5,620 nucleotides of DNA. Source: Candidatus Aenigmatarchaeota archaeon. Its GTDB lineage: Archaea; Aenigmatarchaeota; Aenigmatarchaeia; QMZP01. The position numbers and the translations under genes were made by a program. Under the pieces are notes generated by a model. That model ran no database searches and was not told where the DNA came from. It saw only the letters and a program-made list of their open reading frames with translations. Positions 1 to 5,354 of this stretch are shown one piece after another (the first letter of the stretch is position 1; each line of letters opens with the position of its first letter). The DNA is taken from the NCBI GenBank assembly GCA_003663225.1, contig QMZP01000066.1:1-5620 (forward strand), written 5' to 3'.

Positions 1-906
1 CTCATCAAACGCGAAGCCGGGAAGGAGCTGCTGCACCGCTACAGCGGCGCCGCTCCTTGCCCTCGATATCACATACAGGGAGAGGAGGGAGAACATTGCA
101 ACGACCGTGTTTATCCCACCCAGCGCCATCAGGAAGCCTTCACGGTCTTTGGTCTTGGTCACGTTCTGGACGAGTACGGCCGCCTGGGAGGATCCGACCC
201 CCGGGAGCGTTCCCACTATCACGCCGCTTATTATGGACTTGAGCGAGGCCAGCACGGCAGACGATCCGTGTATCACCGGCATGGTCGCCGCCTGTCGCGG
301 GACTATGGATGCCCCCCTCAGACTTATCAGCAGCGTGCTCACGCCGAACAGCCCCGTGAACAGGGGGAGGAACGCTTCATGTGAAGATATCATGAACGAA
401 TCAAGTATAATAACACCCAATATGCCCGATAGCGTGAAGCAGACAATGGCAAAGGCCTTCCTCACACCGCTCTCAGTCAGCACCATGAAGGCAGCCATCC
501 CCCCAAGCAGCCAGTGCATGTACACCTGCACTGAGTGATAGAAAAGGGGAATCAGAATGAAAAGCACGGGAAGCATGGCAACTGACAACACGGCTGAGCA
601 CACTCCCCCGACAACTGTGAGGTATATGGCCTCCTGCCCCCTCCCTTCAAGGAGCATGGAGTGGCCAGGAAGGACTGACAATGATGTGCCTGCTTCTGGT
701 GCGCCGAGAAGTATGCTTGGGACGAAGTCCCATATGGTATGCGTGATGGCCGTGGACATCACTATCACTGCAAACAGCATGGGGTCCGCACAGGCTGAAA
801 GACCGATTAGTATGGCGGCAACGGTGTTCACGTGAATCCCGGGGACAAGGCCTGTGAATATCCCCAGCAGCACACCAAGAAGCGCAAATGCCACGACCAT
901 GATCAT
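1..906 (-). CDS. TctA-like (COG1784-type) multipass membrane protein, 3' end outside window
   Basis: The 302 visible codons start at ATG 906-904 and run off the left edge. The protein is strongly hydrophobic with many membrane helices. It resembles the archaeal COG1784 branch of the tripartite tricarboxylate transporter TctA permease superfamily. Visible signatures are GLVPGIHVNT at residues 19-28, LGAPEAGTSLSVLPGH followed by LLEGRGQEA at about 67-93, FTGLFGVSTLL at about 183-193, and a second internal-repeat motif GVIVGTLPGVGSSQAA at 228-243. The two LPG-containing motifs match the two-fold repeat of TctA permeases. TctA imports carboxylates using a periplasmic binding protein and TctB; neither is seen here, and the substrate of the archaeal branch is unknown to me. 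The start overlaps the stop of the upstream OB-fold gene as ATGA, which suggests translational coupling in the orc1 operon. A second in-frame ATG lies two codons downstream. The family call is strong; transport function is inference. Confidence 0.88.
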   Translation of the reverse strand, partial: MIMVVAFALLGVLLGIFTGLVPGIHVNTVAAILIGLSACADPMLFAVIVMSTAITHTIWDFVPSILLGAPEAGTSLSVLPGHSMLLEGRGQEAIYLTVVGGVCSAVLSVAMLPVLFILIPLFYHSVQVYMHWLLGGMAAFMVLTESGVRKAFAIVCFTLSGILGVIILDSFMISSHEAFLPLFTGLFGVSTLLISLRGASIVPRQAATMPVIHGSSAVLASLKSIISGVIVGTLPGVGSSQAAVLVQNVTKTKDREGFLMALGGINTVVAMFSLLSLYVISRARSGAAVAVQQLLPGFAFDE

Positions 907-1292
907 GATATCTCTATCACCCCGCGCCGGTATATCAGCTCCAGGTTCCCGGTCCCGGCCGGGTATTCGTCGACCGCCCCCGGACCGCACATGGACATGC
1001 CTTTTGACAAACTGAACGGGCTCATCCCCGTCTTGTTGAGCATGAGCGACGTGCTGTTGAATATGACATACCTGATGCTTCCACTCCCGTCATAGAGCGT
1101 TAGGAACACGTGGTTGTTGCTTATACGGGTATCTGTTATCTCACCGCACACCATCACGTTCCTTCCAATATCTTCTGCGGTTATGTCACCTATCATGGTC
1201 TGGGTCCCCTGAGCGGACGAGAACAAGAACAATACCGCGAGACCGGATATTGAGCAGAGAATGGCCAGTCTCATCAGGAAACTGTCATCCAT
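903..1292 (-). CDS. Small membrane-anchored OB-fold protein
   Basis: This 129-residue protein has one N-terminal hydrophobic segment (about residues 8-27), which is a signal peptide or signal anchor with an AQG site just after it. There is no lipobox cysteine at that point. The rest looks like a single OB fold: GRNVMVCGEI (43-52) as strand 1, then HVFLTLYDGSGSIRYVIF (61-78), the typical F-x-L-x-D-x-SG-x-I pattern, and GMSMCGPG followed by NLELI near the end. If the hydrophobic segment behaves as a signal, the fold faces outside the cell. C49 and C102 fall in strands that would be neighbours in an OB barrel, so a disulfide is possible. The start follows GAAGGA about six bases upstream, which overlaps the stop of the DP1-like gene; the gap is 9 nt. 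The downstream TctA-like gene overlaps it by 4 nt. The function is unknown, and nucleic-acid binding is not implied by the fold alone. Confidence 0.82.
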   Translation of the reverse strand: MDDSFLMRLAILCSISGLAVLFLFSSAQGTQTMIGDITAEDIGRNVMVCGEITDTRISNNHVFLTLYDGSGSIRYVIFNSTSLMLNKTGMSPFSLSKGMSMCGPGAVDEYPAGTGNLELIYRRGVIEIS

Positions 1293-1301
1293 CTTTATCC
1301 T

Positions 1302-2312
1302 TCAACGCGGTCGCTTATCAATGAAATCCACTTTCCTCGTGGACATGTCCAGCATGGCCGAAGTGCCGCCAGAGCAAGAAACTATCGTCACTCCCTTGTA
1401 AGCCATCGTCCCCTTCTCCTCCGACACAAGCCAGAAGACGTCAGGTATCCTGTCTATCACAGAGCTGTCTTCGGGTCCCCTGACATCCTTCCTCCCGGTT
1501 GAAAGGTGCCTCTTCTTGAGCATGTCGACCGCGCTCTTCATTCCGGTTCCCTTCCCTGGTTTGTATATGACTATGGTCACGCTGTCGCCTCCCTTCTCAA
1601 CTGTAACAGTGGCAGGGATATCTATATCAATCTCTTTGCCTTCTGTTGTAATCACCTTTTTGGTTGAACACAATATGTCGCCATCTTCTGATGGGCCTTC
1701 CTCTGAAAAGCATATCCTGATGTCACTCTTGGCAACGTGCCTGCTCAGGGGTATGTCCGGGAATTTCACGTCCCTGACGTACATCTTACCCTCTCTCACA
1801 TGCCCTGTCGCAGCTATGACATCATCCTCCTCTATGGCATCAGTCCCCTGGTCCATAACAAGTCCCATTTCACCTGTAGTGTCCTCTATAATGAGCGTGG
1901 TCGGGGTCTTCTCCCTCACTATGCCTATGGACGTCACTGCTGTGGCACTGTCACGTATCTTGTTTATCGAAATGGCATCGGTCTTCTTCAGCAGCATCCT
2001 CCGTATCTTCTCGTAGCGGTCGTTGTAGCATTTGACGAAGTCCTCTGGTGAGAGATTCTCCTTGCGCTCATGCTGAACTACTTCTATCCTTATCGCAGGC
2101 TCGGTCTTCTGTTTCTGGGGGCCCGACTTCTTGGGGGCTTCTATGGCTTCCGCCTTGGGTGCGTGCTCCGGTATGGCATCCAGAACAACGTCTTTTCTGC
2201 TCCCGTTCTTCAGTATGGATGTGAGTGTCTCCTCGCTTAGCCTCTCCAGCAGAGACGGGGATATGAGCATTCCCTTGTCAAGTATCATCTTAACCATTTC
2301 GCTTTTGTTCAT
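1302..2312 (-). CDS. polB: D-family DNA polymerase small subunit (DP1)-like protein with eroded phosphoesterase domain
   Basis: The protein has 336 residues, whereas DP1 usually has about 480-620. From the N terminus it shows a small helical domain (MILDKGMLISPSLLERL, 9-25), a charged Lys/Pro-rich linker (about 48-85), the DP1 signature DFVKCYNDRYEKIRRML (91-107), and an OB fold (about 124-185: SIGIVREK, LIIEDTTGEMGLV, DVIAATGHVREGKMYVRDV, FPDIP). The C terminus also matches DP1: SAVDMLKKRHLS (260-271), IPDVFW (289-294) and YKGVTIVSCSGGTS (305-318). Between these, the calcineurin-like phosphoesterase is shortened by more than 100 residues. Motif I (normally SDIHVGS) reads ICFSEEGPS at 200-208. 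I see no GD-x-x-D or GNHD motif, and the GHxH position reads WLVSEEKG. DP1 normally supports the DP2 catalytic subunit and supplies 3'-5' exonuclease activity; this version should be inactive as a nuclease. It starts 1 nt after the orc1 stop, with AAGGAG at 2322-2327 as its Shine-Dalgarno. The reading frame is intact. Confidence 0.85.
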   Translation of the reverse strand: MNKSEMVKMILDKGMLISPSLLERLSEETLTSILKNGSRKDVVLDAIPEHAPKAEAIEAPKKSGPQKQKTEPAIRIEVVQHERKENLSPEDFVKCYNDRYEKIRRMLLKKTDAISINKIRDSATAVTSIGIVREKTPTTLIIEDTTGEMGLVMDQGTDAIEEDDVIAATGHVREGKMYVRDVKFPDIPLSRHVAKSDIRICFSEEGPSEDGDILCSTKKVITTEGKEIDIDIPATVTVEKGGDSVTIVIYKPGKGTGMKSAVDMLKKRHLSTGRKDVRGPEDSSVIDRIPDVFWLVSEEKGTMAYKGVTIVSCSGGTSAMLDMSTRKVDFIDKRPR

Positions 2313-2313
2313 A

Positions 2314-3549
2314 TCACTTGGCTCCTTCCATTATGCTATCTCTTATGAGATAGTTCTCCTTAAGGACCCCCCTTATTCTCTCCAGTGCCCTTTTCCCGAG
2401 CTGCAGCCTTATCTCCTTGGTCCTGCCATACCTCCCCTTGGACACAACCTTCGCGTTTATTATGCCAAGCATGTCGAGCTCTGCCACGAGGTCAGAAACC
2501 CTCCTCTGTGTTAGGACCTTCAGGCCGCTGCTCGCGCATATCCTCTCGTACACCGAGAAGACGTCTCCGGTCTCTATGTTCTTCTTGCCCCCTTCCACCA
2601 GCCTTATTATGGATGCCAGGACTGCCTGCGACTGCTTGGGCTGGGTCTTGACTATCTCAACCACCCTGTCAAGGTCAAGCTTGTCTTCTGCTCTGTCAAC
2701 ACAGTCTATGGTCACCCGGTTCTTCCCCAGGCGCTCTGCTATCTCTGATGCCATTCTCAGAAGGTCCAACGCCCTCCTTGCATCGCCATGCTCCTGCGCT
2801 GCGAGGGCAGCGCATTTCTCTATGACCCCCGGCTCCACAACGCTTTTGTGGAACGCCAGTTCTGCCCTCTGCTTGAGTATGTCCTGCAGCTGGGCGGCAT
2901 TGTAGGGGGGGAATATTATCTCCTCCTCGGACAGCGTGGACCTCACGCGGGCATCAAGGTCATCGGTGAATGATGTGTCGTTGGATATCCCTATTATGGA
3001 TACCCGGGAATTCTTCAGGTTCTGGTTTATCCTTGTGAGGTTATAGAGTATGCCATCACCTATCTTCTTGACAAGGGCGTCTATCTCATCGAGAACCAGT
3101 ATGACATTGGTCTTCTTCTCGTCAAGGCAGTCAAGGAACATCTGGTACACCTGCACAGTGGGGAGCCCGGTAGCAGGCACCTTCCTCCCCATCTCCCTGG
3201 CAAGCTCTGCCAGAAGCCTGTACTCAGTATCCGACACCCTCTTCATCTTGCAGTTTATGTACACTATCTTGATGCTCTCGTTCATCTTGTTCAGCTCTCC
3301 TGTCACGTACTTGGTTATCACGGTCTTGCCTGTTCCTGTCTTCCCGTAAAGGAATATGTTGGACGCCTTGGCCCCCCTGAGTGTGGGGGCGAGTATTGAG
3401 CCAAGGTTCTTTATCTGGTCATCCCTGTGCGGAGTATCATCTGGTATGTAATCAGAGCTAAGGGCATCCCTGTTCTTGAAGAAATTGGTCTTTTCCTGCA
3501 TATAGTTGCTGAATATGTTATGAAGCGTTTGCTGGGTCTGTTTTGTCAT
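2314..3549 (-). CDS. orc1: Orc1/Cdc6 family replication initiator ATPase
   Basis: This 411-residue AAA+ protein is of normal length for archaeal Orc1/Cdc6, which binds origin recognition boxes (ORBs) and loads MCM. Visible elements in order: the N-terminal segment ending in YIPDDTPHRDDQI (34-46), Walker A GKTGTGKT (69-76), Walker B VILVLDEID (149-157), sensor 1 around GISND (187-191), the arginine-finger region LDARVRS (198-204), sensor 2 HGDARRALDLLR (254-265), and a C-terminal winged helix (about 300-411, including TQRRVSDLVAELDMLGII and KGRYGRTKEIRL). All ATPase residues look intact. The start is fixed by GGAGG at 3554-3558, a strong Shine-Dalgarno. It heads a leftward operon with the DP1-like gene and sits directly beside the probable origin, as in many euryarchaea. 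An ORB-like site next to its Shine-Dalgarno suggests autoregulation. Confidence 0.97.
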   Translation of the reverse strand: MTKQTQQTLHNIFSNYMQEKTNFFKNRDALSSDYIPDDTPHRDDQIKNLGSILAPTLRGAKASNIFLYGKTGTGKTVITKYVTGELNKMNESIKIVYINCKMKRVSDTEYRLLAELAREMGRKVPATGLPTVQVYQMFLDCLDEKKTNVILVLDEIDALVKKIGDGILYNLTRINQNLKNSRVSIIGISNDTSFTDDLDARVRSTLSEEEIIFPPYNAAQLQDILKQRAELAFHKSVVEPGVIEKCAALAAQEHGDARRALDLLRMASEIAERLGKNRVTIDCVDRAEDKLDLDRVVEIVKTQPKQSQAVLASIIRLVEGGKKNIETGDVFSVYERICASSGLKVLTQRRVSDLVAELDMLGIINAKVVSKGRYGRTKEIRLQLGKRALERIRGVLKENYLIRDSIMEGAK

Positions 3550-3559
3550 ATAACCTCCG

Positions 3560-3570
3560 TTTCTTCTGGA
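3560..3570 (-). promoter_or_regulatory. ORB-like site next to orc1 Shine-Dalgarno
   Basis: Read on the minus strand this is TCCAGAAGAAA, one base from TCCANNGGAAA. It is followed by CGGAGG, whose GGAGG is the orc1 Shine-Dalgarno. The surrounding TCTCCAGAAGAAAC matches 11 of 14 positions of TTTCCAGTGGAAAC. It also contains a small inverted repeat, CTTCT-GG-AGAAG (3563-3574). It lies close to the expected orc1 transcription start, so binding by Orc1 could repress the gene. It is the least certain of the five sites. Confidence 0.4.
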
Positions 3571-3596
3571 GAAGTGTTTATCTTATGTAGGGATAC

Positions 3597-3602
3597 TTTA
3601 AA
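3597..3602 (-). promoter_or_regulatory. TATA-like element of the orc1 operon
   Basis: TTTAAA on the minus strand, within GCATTTAAAGTA. Archaeal transcription starts about 25 nt downstream, which would put the start near 3573. That gives a leader of about 24 nt carrying the GGAGG Shine-Dalgarno. Spacing and composition fit; no start site has been mapped. Confidence 0.55.
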
Positions 3603-3654
3603 TGCTTTAGACGCAATGTGCATCTCAGAATAAAAACGCTATCATGAGAACCCA

Positions 3655-3665
3655 TCCATCGGAAA
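3655..3665 (+). promoter_or_regulatory. ORB-like site, left arm of origin inverted pair
   Basis: TCCATCGGAAA matches TCCANNGGAAA exactly and is followed by a GGG at 3675-3677, similar to the G element of full ORBs. It forms a perfect 11 bp inverted repeat with 3754-3764 on the far side of the AT-rich core. Confidence 0.7.
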
Positions 3666-3690
3666 AACACACACGGGACAGACACCACTG

Positions 3691-3701
3691 TTTCATGTGG
3701 A
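3691..3701 (-). promoter_or_regulatory. ORB-like site at left edge of AT-rich core
   Basis: The minus strand reads TCCACATGAAA, one mismatch from TCCANNGGAAA. The wider GTTTCCACATGAAAC (3690-3704) is a near-palindrome with GTTTC/GAAAC arms. TTTCCACATGAAAC matches 11 of 14 positions of the ORB-type sequence TTTCCAGTGGAAAC. Confidence 0.6.
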
Positions 3702-3702
3702 A

Positions 3703-3754
3703 ACATATAATATCATTTATATCAACAATATAATATTATATAACACTGTTATAT
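3703..3754. other. AT-rich core, candidate DNA unwinding element
   Basis: This stretch is almost entirely A and T and is flanked on both sides by ORB-like sites, the usual arrangement for the first melted region of an archaeal origin. It contains two overlapping perfect inverted repeats: the 14 bp palindrome ATATAATATTATAT (3728-3741) and ATATAACA-C-TGTTATAT (3738-3754). Confidence 0.65.
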
Positions 3755-3764
3755 TTCCGATGGA
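3754..3764 (-). promoter_or_regulatory. ORB-like site, right arm of origin inverted pair
   Basis: The plus strand reads TTTCCGATGGA, the exact reverse complement of the left-arm site at 3655-3665. Both copies point towards the AT-rich core. No G run follows this copy. Confidence 0.7.
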
Positions 3765-3787
3765 GCCATTCCCTTCCTTAAAGCCTT

Positions 3788-3798
3788 TCCAAAGGAAA
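3788..3798 (+). promoter_or_regulatory. ORB-like site, right outer
   Basis: TCCAAAGGAAA matches TCCANNGGAAA exactly. It sits in CTTTCCAAAGGAAAAG, a symmetrical TTTCC-AAA-GGAAA. It lies 23 bp beyond the right arm of the inverted pair. Confidence 0.6.
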
Positions 3799-3837
3799 AG
3801 AAGGTGTATGTCATGATATCATCCCCCTACCAGTAGA

Positions 3838-3845
3838 GATTTAAC
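3838..3845 (+). promoter_or_regulatory. Weak TATA-like element for the metallophosphoesterase gene
   Basis: GATTTAAC lies about 34 bases before the ATG, which would give an almost leaderless transcript. The match is weak. TATTATAG at 3861-3868 is closer to consensus but too near the start codon for a standard spacing. Confidence 0.3.
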
Positions 3846-3875
3846 TGTTCTTGCACAATCTATTATAGTGATATC

Positions 3876-4562
3876 ATGAAGATTTTGGTCGTTGCTGACA
3901 TCCATGGGGTCCTGGACAGCCTTAGCAGGCTCATCACCACTGTTGGGAGGGATTTCGATGCTATCATATGCCCCGGGGACTTCACTGATATGTACTCTGT
4001 CCCCAAGGAATTCTCGCAGATAGACATAGCAGAGCTCATAGTCCAGAAGCTGCTGTCCTTGGGCAAACCCGTTTTGTGCGTCCCGGGGAACCACGACCCG
4101 TATGAAATAATCGACGTATTTGATGATTATGATATCAATCTCCATGCAAACACGAAAAGGGTTGGTGGTGAGACATTCATTGGGTGGGGAGGGGCACCGA
4201 CACCGTTCAACACAATATTTGAGCCCACCGATGACGAGACAAAGGAGACGCTTGACTCACTTGGCACCAAGGCGGACAAGAGATTCATCCTTGTAACACA
4301 CGACCCACCAAAGGACACCAATCTTGACAAGGTAGAATCGGGTGACCATGTCGGTTCGCCTGTTATACGGGGTTTCATAGAGAAGAAACAGCCAATACTG
4401 GCGATATCTGCCCATATACACGAATCCGGGGGACAGGACAAGATAGGGGACAGCACCCTTTTCTACCCCGGGGCATTGTTCTCAGGAAAGTATGGCGTGG
4501 TGGAGATAGAAGGGGATAATGTCAAGTGTGAGATAAAGAGCCTGGGGAAATCAGTCAAATAA
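3876..4562 (+). CDS. Icc-related metallophosphoesterase (COG2129-type)
   Basis: This 228-residue protein has a complete calcineurin-like metallophosphoesterase domain. The metal-binding residues are visible: D8 and H10 in VVADIHG, D35 in CPGDFTD, N72 and H73 in VPGNHDP, H142 in LVTHDPP, and H180 and H182 in SAHIHES. The segment HVGSPVIRGFIEKKQP before the last motif is typical of archaeal COG2129 proteins. These are predicted two-metal phosphodiesterases or phosphatases related to Icc; the natural substrate is unknown. MKILVVADIHG is the usual start of the family, so this ATG is secure. AGTGAT just upstream could serve as an archaeal Shine-Dalgarno but is very close. The gene is transcribed away from the probable origin and its stop overlaps the 3' end of the convergent regulator gene by 12 bp. 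It is not a replacement DP1 domain by sequence. Confidence 0.92.
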   Translation: MKILVVADIHGVLDSLSRLITTVGRDFDAIICPGDFTDMYSVPKEFSQIDIAELIVQKLLSLGKPVLCVPGNHDPYEIIDVFDDYDINLHANTKRVGGETFIGWGGAPTPFNTIFEPTDDETKETLDSLGTKADKRFILVTHDPPKDTNLDKVESGDHVGSPVIRGFIEKKQPILAISAHIHESGGQDKIGDSTLFYPGALFSGKYGVVEIEGDNVKCEIKSLGKSVK

Positions 4563-5282
4563 CTTCAGCTGTTCCTTTATGTCATCTACGGAGTTCAACC
4601 TGCAGACAGCCAGCGGTATGTTCTCCACCTCTGCTATCCTCTTTGCCACATCGTCGACAGAGCTAAGGCCGTGCAGCACCACAAGCGAGGGGTGCAGGTT
4701 GGTCAGCTTTATGGCGACCATGGGAGTCCTGCCGGTTGAAACCTTGGTAAATATTAGCGCCCGCTGGCTGGTCACCCCGTAGAGTTTGATAAGCTCGCTG
4801 AACGACAGCTCTGTGATGGCCTTCAGGGAGTCTATTATGGTGTAGCCGTAGACAGTCTGGTTCGCGCCGCTCTTCGTTGCCAGGGTGGCATTTATCCTCT
4901 TGCAGAAATCGCCGAGGTTCTTGCCTTCCGAGAACTCCTTTATGTCTATGACAGCATCCGATATGGACTCGTTAGCATGTGGTTTTGAGAAGCTCCTTAT
5001 CACCTGCCCGCCATTCTTTGCATCGATTTTTATAAGAGCGTTGACATACTTGTTTATCATCTTTATGCCTGGTGACTTCCTCCTGCCGCTCTCATAATCG
5101 GATATCACGGAGGACGTCATTACCAGCTCTGCTGCAAGGGCCTTCTGTGATATCTTGAATATGGTCCTCCATTTCTTTAGTACATTCTCAGGCTTATCGG
5201 CCAGTACCACTTCGCCTATTATATCCTTTGCCAGGTTCTTGGCGTTGAGTGAAAATTCCGTTACGTCATTCACATTATACAT
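4551..5282 (-). CDS. XRE-family HTH transcriptional regulator (COG1709-like, archaeal)
   Basis: From ATG 5282-5280 the protein has 243 residues. I prefer this start over the TTG at 5345-5343, because the extra 21 codons would cover the promoter elements shared with hjc and add no domain sequence. A Cro/C1-type helix-turn-helix spans about 34-87 (VLKKWRTIFKISQKALAAEL, then TSSVISDYESGRRKSPG as recognition helix and following turn). The C-terminal domain has YGYTIIDSLKAI (145-156) and QRALIFTKVSTGRTPMVAIK (173-192), which I associate with the archaeal COG1709 regulators. This domain probably senses a ligand or forms the dimer, but no ligand is known to me. The gene is divergent from hjc across 72 bp that contain an imperfect inverted repeat, so it may control itself and hjc. 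No strong Shine-Dalgarno is visible; GGTGT is the best candidate, consistent with a short leader. Confidence 0.88.
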   Translation of the reverse strand: MYNVNDVTEFSLNAKNLAKDIIGEVVLADKPENVLKKWRTIFKISQKALAAELVMTSSVISDYESGRRKSPGIKMINKYVNALIKIDAKNGGQVIRSFSKPHANESISDAVIDIKEFSEGKNLGDFCKRINATLATKSGANQTVYGYTIIDSLKAITELSFSELIKLYGVTSQRALIFTKVSTGRTPMVAIKLTNLHPSLVVLHGLSSVDDVAKRIAEVENIPLAVCRLNSVDDIKEQLKLFD

Positions 5283-5290
5283 GTTCGACA

Positions 5291-5317
5291 CCAGACAGAT
5301 ATTAAATGTTTGCCTGG
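5291..5317. promoter_or_regulatory. Candidate operator between XRE regulator and hjc
   Basis: CCAGACA (5291-5297) and TGCCTGG (5311-5317) form an inverted repeat with 6 of 7 matching pairs and a 13 bp AT-rich spacer holding ATATTAAAT. The arms are about two helical turns apart, suiting a dimeric XRE repressor. The site sits just upstream of the regulator's start codon and beside the hjc TATA-like element. Binding by the neighbouring regulator is inference. Confidence 0.4.
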
Positions 5318-5325
5318 TATTTAAA
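5318..5325 (+). promoter_or_regulatory. TATA-like element of hjc, possibly shared with divergent regulator
   Basis: TATTTAAA lies about 30-37 bases before the hjc ATG, placing the start of transcription a few bases before the codon, so a nearly leaderless message is expected. On the minus strand the same bases read TTTAAATA and lie about 40 bases before the regulator ATG, so they could serve both directions. TTTAAT at 5301-5306 is an alternative for the regulator. Confidence 0.5.
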
Positions 5326-5354
5326 GTTTTATACGGTCCTGCCAATAATTAACC

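Larger units (their letters stand above)
3550..3875. other. Probable replication origin (oriC), intergenic between orc1 and metallophosphoesterase
   Basis: No gene is supported in this 326 bp stretch; short open frames here lack ribosome sites and family resemblance. It has the layout expected of an archaeal origin: adjacent to orc1, an AT-rich core at about 3703-3756, and repeated ORB-like motifs with core TCCANNGGAAA. Exact copies lie at 3655-3665 (+), 3754-3764 (-) and 3788-3798 (+). One-mismatch copies lie at 3560-3570 (-) and 3691-3701 (-). Archaeal ORB and mini-ORB elements are commonly written around TTTCCAGTGGAAAC, often with a nearby G run. The region must also hold the promoters of both flanking divergent genes. 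Origin activity is inferred, not shown. Confidence 0.78.

Noticed and set aside
107..835. Plus-strand open frames opposite the TctA-like gene
   Set aside because: The minus frame gives an unbroken protein with clear TctA-type motifs; the plus frames give low-information sequence.
1516..2016. Long plus-strand open frame opposite the DP1-like gene
   Set aside because: It is antisense to a recognisable gene, has a repetitive Ser/Met/Val-rich composition typical of a mirror frame, and no family resemblance.
3650..3800. CRISPR array or IS-end interpretation of the origin repeats
   Set aside because: The repeats are 11 bp, in mixed orientation and irregularly spaced, with no spacers of constant size, no target duplication and no transposase nearby.
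3819..4145. Minus-strand open frame across the metallophosphoesterase start
   Set aside because: It overlaps a complete metallophosphoesterase domain with intact metal ligands and shows no recognisable motif of its own.
3876..4562. Metallophosphoesterase as the detached missing domain of the DP1-like protein
   Set aside because: Its HVGSPVIRGFIEKKQP and HIHES segments are of the COG2129 type and it has its own complete start and end; it is transcribed in the opposite direction across the origin. Only a working partnership could be imagined, with no sequence support.
5283..5345. Extension of the XRE regulator to a TTG start at 5345
   Set aside because: The added 21 codons cover both TATA-like elements and the inverted repeat, have no visible domain similarity, and leave only 9 bp before hjc. 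ATG at 5282 gives the expected length.
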